From positions 409,486,626 to 409,550,625 of the forward strand of contig CM019063.1 in NCBI GenBank assembly GCA_009667805.1: DNA of 64,000 nucleotides. The letters run 5' to 3'. This document shows, piece by piece, positions 42,523 through 53,330 of this stretch; positions within the stretch are counted from its first letter, which is position 1, and each line of letters opens with the position of its first letter. Below the pieces are notes generated by a model. That model had not been told where the DNA came from, made no database searches, and saw only the letters and a list, made by a program, of their open reading frames with translations. The DNA is from Leptobrachium leishanense. Taxonomy: Eukaryota; Chordata; Amphibia; Anura; Megophryidae. A program made the position numbers and the translations under genes.

Positions 42523-43763
42523 AAGTAAGAGTGTGGTAGACACCGGCTACCAAATAACCTTTATTAAACAAATACAATGTGAACACACAATAATTAAAAC
42601 ACATATATATTGATAAAGTGAAAACCTCCTTGAACCAATAATGGCTCGCCCCTATAGAGGGAATAACCCAATGGGATTATGTGTTATCAGATCTAAATTG
42701 TAGCAAAGGTGGTAGGCAATTGTATATATATGCAATATCATAAATAATCAAAGATAGCGATTTGTAACCTAAAGACTCTGTCAGTATATGAATGAAGTAT
42801 GCTGCTAAGTAGCATCAGATAAAGGGAGGCAGATATGTTCGTAACAAAGATATAGGTATACATATAAGAATTAAGGTGGTAAATAACCATTAAATTATAC
42901 CATATATTGATGTTTCAATAAGGTTCGAACTAACCAAAATTTGGATAGCAGGGCGGGATAACAAATGTTATGACTCAATTCACATTATAAATCCACAACT
43001 TCCAACGGTATAAACCAGCATATAATTGCACATTTAACTACTGCAAAACGACATCATAGGTAGCAGTGCTACAAAGTTCTGAAAAATCATAAGCAAGGAA
43101 AATAATAAATTCACAGTTAAATAAGGTCACAATAAATTCCCTGATATAAGGTCACAATAAATTCCCTGATATAAGAAACACATTGCAGTTGCATAAGAAT
43201 AATTCAAAAATTGGACCAAATTCTGCTAATTTGTGAGGGGCGCAGCAACAGGGCAGTAAGAACTTGAATTGCCAAGCTAGAAACTAAAAATTAATTGACA
43301 GCACAAGCCAGCCGAGCACCCATTAATTAGAATCAGCAATCAGCAACAGAGCACACATTGCCCAATTCAACAGCCATCAAAGGCTGCACCTTTGTTTAAA
43401 TGTTTATCAAACACTACCAGCAGATTCAAGGAAGGTAAACGGATGGTAGACTATGAACAGTTAAAAGGACCCCATCTCGACCGGTTTCGCCGCTTGAAGG
43501 ACGCGGCTTTATCAAGAGATGACTAGCCCTCCACGCAGCTCTCACTTAAATAAGGAGACCTAATCAATTATTTGCCTACTCGGCACCGTTAAACTCCTCC
43601 CCTCCTGCTTCGTGTAAAGAACCCAAATTTTTCCTCATTACGGAATTCCCTTATGTCTCGTAACGTAGGGTCCGCCCACGTGATTTATCTTCGACCAATC
43701 GACAGGACCAGAGTCTAAAGAGGGCATAGTGAGTGTAGGAGACAAAAATAATTGTAGGAGACA
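42523..43763 (-). mobile_element. Penelope-like non-coding element (1.24 kb)
   Basis: Enclosed by the 190-bp direct repeats. The minus-strand 3' end reads ttggtagccggtgtctacca, as in the neighbouring element at 41417. The minus-strand 5' part holds a hammerhead-like motif at 43473-43521, a known feature of Penelope-like elements. There is no GIY-YIG or RT coding sequence. An internal 25-bp duplication (ataaggtcacaataaattcc) occurs near 43122-43170. The family assignment is inference. Confidence 0.45.
43473..43521 (-). ncRNA. Hammerhead-ribozyme-like motif
   Basis: On the minus strand in order: stem I strand catctc; core ttgataa (canonical CUGAUGA); one A; stem II gccgc / gcggc around an 8-10 base loop; gaaa; a minimal palindromic stem III within accggt; cleavage triplet gtc; stem I strand gagatg. 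All three stems and the GAAA core box are present. The core differs from consensus at C3 and G8, which become U3 and A8, a change that keeps the 3-8 pair. Penelope-like elements are known to carry such type I hammerheads with very short stem III. Activity is unknown. Confidence 0.45.
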
Positions 43764-43952
43764 AAAATTAGTTATTACTTGGCTTTTACAGGCCATAAGT
43801 GCACCTATTATTAAGAGCCACAGAATATCCAGCAATTTTCAAGTCACTCATTATTCTCTAAACTGCAAGAGAATAAAAAAAACGATTTCGGGATCAAGCT
43901 GGTGTGAAAATTACATTAAATAAGGAAAAAAATCCCGCAACCACCCCTATAG
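43764..43952 (+). repeat. 190-bp direct repeat, right copy
   Basis: Matches 42333-42522, with about ten differences. Confidence 0.85.
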
Positions 43953-44770
43953 GAATTAACTTGAATCCCTGGTGGGAAGGAGATCATGATCTACTGCCTC
44001 TTCTTGCTACAAAGGTAAAATAGATCCTTGGCGTCCTTGCACTTGACATGCCCAAGCTTTCACCATAACATCCATGCAATCTCTCATCACTCATGCAATG
44101 AGACTCCGCAAAGCCATATACTCTGTGGCAGAACCTACAGTCACTGGGGCATCTGGAGGGGGCTGTGCGCTAGCCTCTTGCCCAGAGACTATGGCCCGTG
44201 AAAGAGACTATTGGGGGAACTGGTGGACCTTTTAAATATATTTAGTTTTTCACTGGTTTAAACATTCCCTGGCAAACTAAAGAGTACTGATGTGTGTGTG
44301 TTATTCCTTTGTGTATTTATTGTATAGTCTCTTGTTGTGTATTTTGCGTACATTCCCTCAATTATCTAACCCCTCTATGTATTGTGTAGAACTCCGTATT
44401 AGTACCTGCTCTCTCTATTGTGTACGGTCTCTCCATAAGAAATTCCTTTTGTTTTACCTGCCTTCTCCCTCCCCCTTCTCCTCCTAGAAAATCCCATTGT
44501 CCATTGTTTGAAGGTCCTGTTCAGTATTTGATCTGTGATGTTATCTGTTTGGCTGTATGCAATGGGGGGGTTGGTCCCTGACTGTATCTGTGTCTCTGTG
44601 AATAAACTAGCATTCTGCTTTTGACTTCTTGCGGTGAGACTTATTCTTTTGACTGCGGTTAAAGCTTTGAGGGAGCTGTTAGGGAAGATTGCTCCAGCGA
44701 CTGTTACATGGAAGAGAGCCCGCGGACAGAGGTACTAAGTTAGTGTACAGTCGCTCCGTCACAGACTCTA
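43953..44770 (+). other. Possible solo LTR region
   Basis: No ORF with a domain. A pyrimidine-rich stretch (44440-44490), then gtgaataaactagcattctg with a polyadenylation-like aataaa near 44602, a T-rich downstream element, and gactgttacatgg near 44700. This is the layout of an R-U5-PBS junction. The 5' boundary and target duplication could not be found. Confidence 0.3.
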
Positions 44771-45248
44771 GAGGTGAATACTGGTAAAAGTGCCACCAAA
44801 AATACATCCATATCAAGACTGGCCTTTCATTTTGTTTTACAACTAATACAGATAACTCAGAAAAAAAGAGTTAGTTGGACTTCTGGGGCCAGATCACAAC
44901 CTGACCAAAAAGCACAGCCCTCAAACGGTACAGCATAACGGCTCGAGCGCTGCGCTTATATTTAACTCATTGTATTCCATTTGAGACGCAATCTCCGTTT
45001 GCATCTTGGATGTAGCGCCAGATTATTGTACATTAACGTCTCCAATACTTGTATGGGAGAAGTTAATGTGGCCCCAGCACATTGAGAACGAGCTATTCCA
45101 ATCAGCTTGTTCCCAGTCTGCATCTGACGTTATTCAGGTCTGAACAACATTTTCAGACCCTGGTAGTAAGTGATTGCTCTTGTCGGGCATCTGGTTGAGA
45201 GCAAAAAATTCCTCCAAGTCCGCTCACAGAGCCAGTTGGAACCGTGAG
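44771..45248. other. Unexplained spacer
   Basis: No gene or repeat recognised. Bases 45150-45248 may belong to the flanking LINE. Confidence 0.4.
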
Positions 45249-45795
45249 TCAAGCAGAAGGGAGTAATTGAATATCCAGGTCACTCCGAGCCCTTCCCACC
45301 CTTTCCATCCGTTTGTCCATGATGGTGTGATCAGACGAAGAAATCTCATGAATTCTCAAGGAGTGGAGTCGAGGAATCAGGTCCCTGCTGCAGAAAATAT
45401 AATCCAATTTGGAATACATGTCATGGGGATGCGAATAAAACGTGTAATTACTTTCCTTAGGATTCAACTAGCGCCTTGTGTGTGTCATAGAGTTTCATAT
45501 CTCGAATTGGGATACAAAATGGTCTAACCCTGCCCTCTGGGTTGTTGGCCGAAGCTCCAAGGCTGTGGTCCGTATAGGGGTCCAGCGTCACCCCCACAAA
45601 TACATGCCCGTTAGGCAAATCAGTCAGTCTATCGGTCAGGGCCCTATAAAATGAGGCCACGGGTGGGGGGGAATAGATTTTGACGAATGTGTAAGTGTGT
45701 CCCGCCACCCTCCCGTCCACCCGCAGGAACCTGCCGTCGAGGCCAGACCTAGTCCAGGTGTGTTGAAAGTGGAGACCAAAGTGATGTAGATCCAA
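45249..45795 (-). pseudogene. L1/Tx1-type LINE endonuclease fragment
   Basis: Minus-strand frames 45457-45795 and 45249-45467. The first has GRFLRVDGRVAGHTYTFVKIYSPPP (the IY.P block) and HVFVGVTLDPYTD, where the expected GDFN has decayed to GVTL. The second has SNYTFYSHPHDMYSKLDYIF and SSDHTIM, the conserved SDH near the C-terminal end of the endonuclease domain. It covers a part similar to 8401-9161. Inactive. Confidence 0.75.
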
Positions 45796-45949
45796 AGTAA
45801 AATCCAGGTAGGTTAGTTTTCATAATCTCCAAACACTGTTAGTAACTGTTAATTCACAACTTATTCCCTTGGTAATATAGTGTACTACTATACCATTTAC
45901 TATCGATGCTATGAATTTTCATTTTGGATGATTAGAATCTTAAGCCTCC

Positions 45950-46850
45950 TTGAAGATTTGTTTTTTCCCCTCATATGAATCTACACTTATTACCCCATAA
46001 TGACAAAGCAAAAACAAAACTTTCTGACAATTCTGCTAATTTAAAAACTAAACAAAAGAATGAATGAAATATCACATTGCATCCAATTCCTTAAGAATCT
46101 AGACCATCCTTGAATGTTACTTGGAAAAGCACACACCTTCTGTAAAAACATAAACGTAATAACCAAGTCATGAGATCATAGGAATAGTGTGCTGAGTTCA
46201 GAGAAAGGAATATCAGGATACAAATACAGGAGACAGACTACAAAAACAAAGTTTGAAACAACCAGGACTCTGCCAAGAGCTGGCTGCCTTGATCACACTG
46301 AATAACTGGGGGAGAAGGACCTTTGACAGGTGAGAAAGAACACATTGTTCACTCTTGGTGAGCCTCAGAGATTATGAGTGGAGATGGGAGAAACATATGG
46401 AAAGACAACCATTACTACAACACTAAAGCGACATGGTCTTTATTGCTGACTGGTCAGATGGAAACTTCTACTCACTGCAAGAAACATGAAAGCCCTCATG
46501 AAATTTGCAAAAAAGCAGGTAAAAGACTCAGAGTGTGAGAAACAAAATTCTCTGGTCTGATAAAACAAAGATAGAATTGTTTGGCCTTGATTCAAAGCAG
46601 CATGTCTTTAGAAAACCAGACAATATTCATCACCTGCACAAATCTGAAAACAGCTATCACCAAACTGTCCCCATCCAGCCTGAGAAGAAGTGCAGAGATG
46701 AATGTCAGAAACTACCTAAATCCAGGTGTGCAATGCTTGTCGCATCATACCCAAAAAGATCTGAAAAACTTTAGGCTATAATTGCTGCCAAAGGTGCTTC
46801 AATGAATTACTGAATTAAGCTTCTAAACGTGTATGTTAATGTGATAGGGT
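45950..46850 (+). pseudogene. Degenerate Tc1/mariner remnant
   Basis: Frame 46535-46774 includes ILWSDKTKIELFGLDSKQHVFRKP, the first-Asp region of a Tc1 transposase (SDKTK in place of SDETK). Upstream 46300-46520 has decayed helix-turn-helix coding sequence. The second Asp and the Glu region are lost. The stretch at 45985-46060 (ttattaccccataatgacaa) resembles a Tc1 terminal region. No TIR pair could be defined. Confidence 0.6.
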
Positions 46851-47640
46851 TTTTTTTTCTGGGTTTTGTTCAGGGTTTTTTAATACGGGTTGGCTACTCC
46901 ATATCTGGAATTTTGAAATCTGGAAGACTCAGGACATAGATTTGACTTAGCTTTCTGCTGCTCCTGCCAGGTTCTCCTCAATTATGGTTTGCTCTTGGCG
47001 AGAAACACTTATGAGCTGCTCAATATGTGCCTCGCAGCCGTTGCACAGTGTGTCTAAGAATGCCTCTGGCTGTGCAGCATGTGTGCCTGCTGCGTAACCT
47101 CTCCCTTCCAGAATTGGAATACAAGTTGGATTTAAAAAAAGGGAAAACTTCAAAATTGGATTAGAGGTACTCCATCTGTATTTTACAGTAATGTGACAGA
47201 TCTGAGACCTAATTCCAGTGTTGCCTTTACACGTAAGATAAGCGATCCAGCTGTACGATATGAAGGAAGTTAACTTGGTGACTGGAATCGCTATTCCAAA
47301 TGGGCTGCAAACTTTGTACGCAGTGATATGGTTGAAACGTTGCCACGGCTTACATTCTAATAAACCTGCTTGACTGAGCTGCATTAGGAGTGCCAGATTT
47401 CTTTATTCTCTTTACAAGTCAATGGCAGACACACATAGAGACACTAGAAAAGCCACTGACAGAAACAGTAATGCACACAAACAGACAACAGACAGACAAG
47501 CACAAAACACTGACAGTGACACTGAAAGAAATGCAGTCACTGACATACACTTGAAGAGACACAGAGAGATTCAAAGTTGATGAGAGATACATATCTCTGT
47601 CATTGTCAGTGTCTCAAAAACAGAGACACAGAAACACAGT
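46851..47640. other. Relic sequence and CA/GA-rich tract
   Basis: A 145-residue minus-strand frame (46947-47384) has no recognisable domain and probably crosses a decayed repeat. 47400-47640 is rich in gacacag/cactgacag phrases and looks like a degenerate microsatellite. Confidence 0.4.
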
Positions 47641-48198
47641 CAGAGACCCTGACCACTCCACACACCGACACACTCCCATAAAGCTAAAAATAAGAGATCC
47701 CTCACTCCACTCATGGTATTACTATAGCAGCTTATTTGAATGAACCAGGTGGCACGTGGGCGGCCATTAAGGTAGCCTTTGTCAAGCACAGAACACACAC
47801 TGAAAGTAAAACATATACAGAGTATACAATCCAATACCATTGAACAATAAGTGAAGTGCAGTCAAATTGATCAATTAACAGCCATATAAAATGTGCACAA
47901 TTAAAGAATAGATTTAACTAATTACCAGGGAATTGGGAGAGGCACAATAAATTAAAAAGTAGGAGAAAGGAAATAGCACAAACGTCTCACTACTTTCCAA
48001 AATCTACATAAAACAATGCTAACCAACGATGAGTGAAGCGGACCCGCAACAATGCGTTTACTGCAATTACGTGTCATTTCCTTCGAGTTGTCTTACTACA
48101 TGCATATATTTAGCAACTATTTGCTTGCGTTATGATAACACCCATAAGCACTTTTGGAATTAATTGATTGTTTAACACAAATATACACTTTTATTATG
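47641..48198. other. Unexplained spacer before the piggyBac element
   Basis: AT-rich, without credible ORFs. Minus-strand gcttgacaaaggctacc near 47770 recalls the hammerhead-like motif, but the rest does not fit. Confidence 0.4.
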
Positions 48199-48292
48199 TT
48201 AACCCCTTAGGGACCTTGGACATACCATGTACGTCATGGCAGCGGGTCTCTTTTAGACCCGCTGACGTACATGGTATGTCCTGCGGTGTTTT

Positions 48293-48680
48293 GAGCGCTG
48301 GAAGCGATCGGATCGCTTCCAGCAGCTCAAACGCCATTGCAGGATGCCTGGGAGTCCAGGCATCCATGCAATGGCGGTTACAAGTGCCGGGGCACCTTGT
48401 GATCGCTCCCCTGGGAGCGATCAACATCCGGTTTTACCGGAGAGGTGCCCGGCACTTGTAGAGAGCGCTGGAAGCGATCGGATCGCTTCCAGCAGCTCCA
48501 AGGCCATTGCACGCTGCCTGGGAGTCCAGGCATCCGTGCAATGGCGGACAGGAGTGCCGGGGCACCTTGTGATCGCTCCCCGGGAGCGATCAACATCCGG
48601 TTTTACCGGAGAGGTGCCCGGCACTTCTAGAGAGCGCTGGAAGCGATCGGTATCGCTTCCAGCTGCTCTGTGTATATTGC
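48293..48680. repeat. 170-bp tandem repeat with nested hairpins
   Basis: gagcgctggaagcgatcgg starts at 48293, 48463 and 48632 (period 170, 169). Each unit holds palindromes: ggaagcgatcggatcgcttcc, ctgggagtccag within gcattgc/gcaatgg arms, gatcgctcccNgggagcgatc, ccggttttaccgg, and ggtgcccggcac. An adjoining palindrome at 48223-48280 has arms ccatgtacgtca / tgacgtacatgg. Confidence 0.85.
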
Positions 48681-49189
48681 AGGGATGCCTCGACAGCGAG
48701 GCATCCCTGCAATATGCTTACCTGCCGCCGGTCCGCTCAGTGATCGCTCCCCCCGAGCAATCACTTCCGGTAGCGGCAGGAAGTACTGAGTGCCACGAGG
48801 TCGTGGCACTCAGTACAAAAAAGATCACATGAGTGATCAGGTGCTCTGCTGGGTGCCTCGAGGGATCAAGGCACCCAGCAGAGTAAAAAAAAGAAAAAAA
48901 AGTAAAATAAATAAAATAAAAATGAATAAAATAAAATAAACTGACAGCCAAGATGGCGCTGCCCTTCTAAGGGCAGGGTCATCTTGGGCTGAGTGGGATG
49001 TTCCTAGCCTGCCTCATCAGAGAGGCAGGCTAGCAACATCCAATCAGAAGTTAGAAAAAGTCAAAATAAAATTTCTAATTTGTCAGGTCAGGTCAATATT
49101 TTGTAAATATTGGCTCTGACCTCTGTGATTCTCCCTCCCTCTCCTCACTTGTGTTTTGGTGAGCGAGAGAGAGAGATCAGATTTGACAG

Positions 49190-49310
49190 GTTAGAGATTT
49201 TAGGTAGATTGAGTGAGATTAGAAAAATTGAGGCAGATTTAGAGAGAATTTAGGGAGATTTAGAAGAATTGAGGCAGGTTTAGAGTGATTTAGAGAGATT
49301 TAGGTGTTTA
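49190..49310 (+). repeat. Degenerate gatttagagaga minisatellite
   Basis: gatttagagagaatttaggg, gatttagaagaattgaggca and similar 13-20 base phrases repeat upstream of the transposase start. Possibly part of its leader. Confidence 0.5.
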
Positions 49311-49405
49311 TTTGTATTTTCTTGTGAAACCCAACGGTTCTTCTAAGAACCAATAATCCGTTTATATATATAATAATTATAAAATTTTATAATCTATTAT
49401 ATATA

Positions 49406-51119
49406 ATGTCTGAGAGGGTGTACAGCGCCGAGGAGGCATATGCCATCCTGGCGTCAGAATCTGAGGCATCTGCGTCAGACTCAGACCCTGATTTCGACCC
49501 CGCCAACTGCTCAGAGACGTCGCTAGATACATCATCTACGCTGGCTGATGTATCTAGTGATGTTTCTGATGCAGATCCTGGGTCACCACCTGCCAGCAGG
49601 AGACGCACAGCTCCAGCTGAGGAGTGGGTAGTGCCTCATCGCCAGAGGCCAGATATCCCTCCTTTCACGGCAAATCCTGGCATCAATATTGATGTTGCAG
49701 GATTTACCGCCACACAGTTTTTGCAGGTGTTTATGGGGGATGATTTGTTGGGCCACATCGTGGCCCAATCAAATCTGTATGCCCATCAGCATTGTGCTGC
49801 GAAGCCAGACTCCTACTTGGCAAGGCAGCAATGGACCCCACTAGATGTGCCAGAATTTCTGAAATTCTGGGCACTTACTATGCTGATGGGCATCATAAAG
49901 AAGCCCTCAATTCGCTCCTACTGGAGCAGTAGCCCCATCTGCTCTACCCCCATTTACCCCAATCAATGTCACGTAGAAGGTATGAAAACATTTTGCGTTT
50001 CATGCACTTCAGTGACAACAGCCTGTGCCCTCCTAGAGAGCATCCCCAGTTTGACAGGCTGTATAAAATCCGCCCCCTGATTACCCACTTCGCCGCCAGG
50101 TTTGCAGAGGCTTATACACCTGGAAGAAATATCTGCGTGGATGAATCCCTAATGAAATACAAGGGAAGGCTGGGATTCAAGCAGTATATTCCTTCCAAAC
50201 GCTCCAGGTATGGAGTGAAGGTGTATAAGCTCTGTGACAGCGAGAGTGGGTATACTCAGGCCTTCCGGGTGTACGAGGGAAAGGATAGTAGCCTTGACCC
50301 TCCAGGTTGCCAGAACACATGGGAACCAGTGGCAAGATTGTGTGGGACCTACTTTTTCCCCTGATGAACAAAGGGTACCACTTGTATCTTGATAATTTTT
50401 ATACGAGTGTCCCTTTGTTCAAGCTGCTGTATTGTTTTGATACAGCAGCATGCGGTACTGTTTGCAAGAACCGCGTAGGTTTCCCAGCACAGCTTGTCCG
50501 CACCCGGCTAAAAAGGGGGGAGACCTCAGCTCTGCGCCAAGAGGAGCTGTTGGCGGTCAAGTACAGAAACAAGAAGGATGTATACCTTCTATCCACCATC
50601 CACACTGAGAGGTCTGTGGAGGTCTCTGTACGTGGCAGAGCTGAGCGCATCAGGAAGCCAGTGTGCATCAAAGACTATAACCGGCATATGGGTGGGGTTG
50701 ATCTGGCAGATCAGCTGCTCCAGCCCTACCAGATTATGCGGAAGTCAAGGGCCTGGTACAAAAAGGTTGCAATTTACCTGATGCAAATTGCAACCCACAA
50801 TGCCTTTTTGCTCTGCAAAAAGGCAAACCCCGGAGTGACGCTGTCCTTTTTACAGTTTCAGCTCCAGGTCATTTCGGGGTTTTTGTACCAGGATGCACAT
50901 GCTCCCCGGGCGGTGATGGGGGACAGAGTTGGGGCTGCACATTTTATTTATAAAATCCCCCCTACTGAGGGCAAACAGAAACCCCAAAAAAGATGCAGGG
51001 TGTGTTTCAAGAGGGGGCAGAGGAGAGACACAATCTTTTACTGCCCAGAATGCCCTGGACAACCCGGTCTGTGTCTTGGGGACTGTTTCAAGCTATATCA
51101 CACTGTGCGTGATCTGTGA
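49406..51119 (+). pseudogene. piggyBac transposase (two frame changes)
   Basis: Three frames in succession: 49406-50080, 49966-50364 and 50307-51119, about 570 codons in total, a normal length. The N-terminus is acidic and Ser/Asp-rich (MSERVYSAEEAYAILAS). The DDE_Tnp_1_7 domain starts near FTANPGINIDV. The three catalytic Asp are all present: CVDESLMKY (codon 50140-50142), HLYLDNFYTS (50391-50393) and HMGGVDLADQ (50700-50702). The C-terminus is a Cys-rich zinc domain (CRVCFKRGQR ... CPECPGQPGLC). It would cut at TTAA and leave no footprint. The frame changes near 49970 and 50310 disable it as sequenced. Confidence 0.88.
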
Positions 51120-51232
51120 TTTTTTTTTTCCTTTCTATTTTTTCTCACACTCCAGTTAGTTAGTTCAGTTTAGTTTTTTTTTTCTTTTACTGCACCAGAC
51201 TTTTACATTTTATTCGTACTTTTTATGTTCTA

Positions 51233-53330
51233 CAATTGGTGCTGTATTTTTCCAAAATCTTTGCACACCTATGCATGGGGGGCATGGGTGTACTCAGGAG
51301 ACCTTGCAGAAAACAACCTGGAGAGTTTTCATGCAGTAACAAACAACAGTGTCTCCTAAATCACAGTCCAAATCTAATGTGGGCGTAAAAATCTGAAAAT
51401 TGAAAAATTACCGCCACACAACTTCTCAAATGTTTTGGGCTAAAACCGTTGCATCCATGGCATCAATGCACTCCATATGCAATACCTTGGGGTGTCAACA
51501 TAACAAATATAAACAATTTTCTGGCAATAATTCAAACTGGGGTATGCGGTAGACCCAAAATCAAAGCTAGGCCTAGCTGAAGAAATAATCTCAATTTCAA
51601 CTCCAATGACAAAGTCATAAAAATTGTATTTGAACCTTCCCAAAATCCTGGCAAACCTATGCATGGGGGGCATGGGTGTACTCAGGAGACCTTGCAGAAA
51701 ACAACCTGGAGAGTTTTCATGCAGTAACAAACAACAGTGTCTCCTAAATCACAGTCCAAATCTAATGTGGGTGTAAAAATCTGAAAATTGAAAAATTACC
51801 GCCACACACCTTCTCAAATGTTTTGGGCTAAAACCGTTGCATCCATGGCATCAAAGCACTCCATATGCAATACCTTGGGGTGTCAACATAACAAATATAA
51901 ACAATTTTCTGGCAATAATTCAAACTGGGGTATGCGGTAAACCCAAAACCAAAGCTAGGCCTAGCTGAAGAAATAATCTCAATTTCAACTCCAATGACAA
52001 AGTCATAAAAATTGAATTTGAACCTTCCCAAAATCCTGGCAAACCTATGCATGGGGGGCATGGGTGTACTCAGGAGACCTTGCAGAAAACAACCTGGAGA
52101 GTTTTCATGCAGTAACAAACAACAGTGTCTCCTAAATCACAGTTCCAAATCTAATGTGGGCGTAAAAATCTGAAAATTGAAAAATTACCGCACACACCTT
52201 CTCAAATGTTTTGGGCTAAAACCGTTGCATCCATGGCATCAAAGCACTCCATATGCAATACCTTGGGGTGTCAACATAACAAATATAAACAATTTTCTGG
52301 CAATAATTCAAACTGAGGTATGCGGTAGACCCAAAACCAAAGCTAGGCCTAGCTGAAGAAATAATCTCAATTTCAACTCCAATGACAAAGTCATAAAAAT
52401 TGTATTTGAACCTTCCCAAAATCCTGGCAAACCTATGCATGGGGGGCATGGGTGTACTCAGGAGACCTTGCAGAAAACAACCTGGAGAGTTTTCATGCAG
52501 TAACAAACAGTGTCTCCTAAATCACAGTCCAAATCTAATGTGGGCGTAAAAATCTGAAAATTGAAAAATTACCGCCACACACCTTCTCAAATGTTTTGGG
52601 CTAAAACCGTTGTATCCATGGCATCAAAGCACTCCATATGCAATACCTTGGGGTGTCAACATAACAAATATAAACAATTTTCTGGCAATAATTCAAACTG
52701 GGGTATGCGGTAGACCCAAAACCAAAGCTAGGCCTAGCTGAAGAAATAATCTCAATTTCAACTCCAATGACAAAGTCATAAAAATTGTATTTGAACCTTC
52801 CAAAATCCTGGCAAACCTATGCATGGGGGGCATGGTGTACTCAGGAGACCTTGCAGAAAACAACCTGGAGAGTTTTCATGCAGTAACAAACAACAGTGTC
52901 TCCTAAATCACAGTCCAAATCTAATGTGGGCGTAAAAATCTGAAAATTGAAAAATTACCGCCACACACCTTCTCAAATGTTTTGGGCTAAAACCGTTGTA
53001 TCCATGGCATCAAAGCACTCCATATGCAATACCTTGGGGTGTCAACATAACAAATATAAACAATTTTCTGGCAATAATTCAAACTGGGGTATGCGGTAGA
53101 CCCAAAACCAAAGCTAGGCCTAGCTGAAGAAATAATCTCAATTTCAACTCCAATGACAAAGTCATAAAAATTGTATTTGAACCTTCCCAAAATCCTGGCA
53201 AACCTATGCATGGGGGGCATGGGTGTACTCAGGAGTCCTTGCAGAAAACAACCTGGAGAGTTTTCATGCAGTAACAAATAACAGTGTCTCCTAAATCACA
53301 GTCCAAAACTGATGTGGGTGTGAAAATGAA
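51233..53330. repeat. Satellite array A, 388-bp unit, about 5.4 copies
   Basis: The anchor atgcatgggg occurs at 51271, 51659, 52047, 52435, 52819 and 53206, a period of 388 with two slightly shorter units. Copies are almost identical. A 96-residue minus-strand frame repeats in four copies (51440, 51828, 52216, 52987) but is lost in the unit near 52600 by indels, which argues against selection for coding. The sixth copy is diverged and grades into array B. Confidence 0.95.

Noticed and set aside
46947..47384. 145-residue minus-strand ORF
   Set aside because: No motif; it spans what looks like decayed repeat sequence.
47756..47790. Third hammerhead-like motif
   Set aside because: Only a ttgacaaagg-like fragment matches; no GAAA box or cleavage triplet.
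51440..53277. 96-residue minus-strand frame in array A as a candidate gene family
   Set aside because: It is lost in one unit by indels without any sign of selection, and the peptide has no recognised features.
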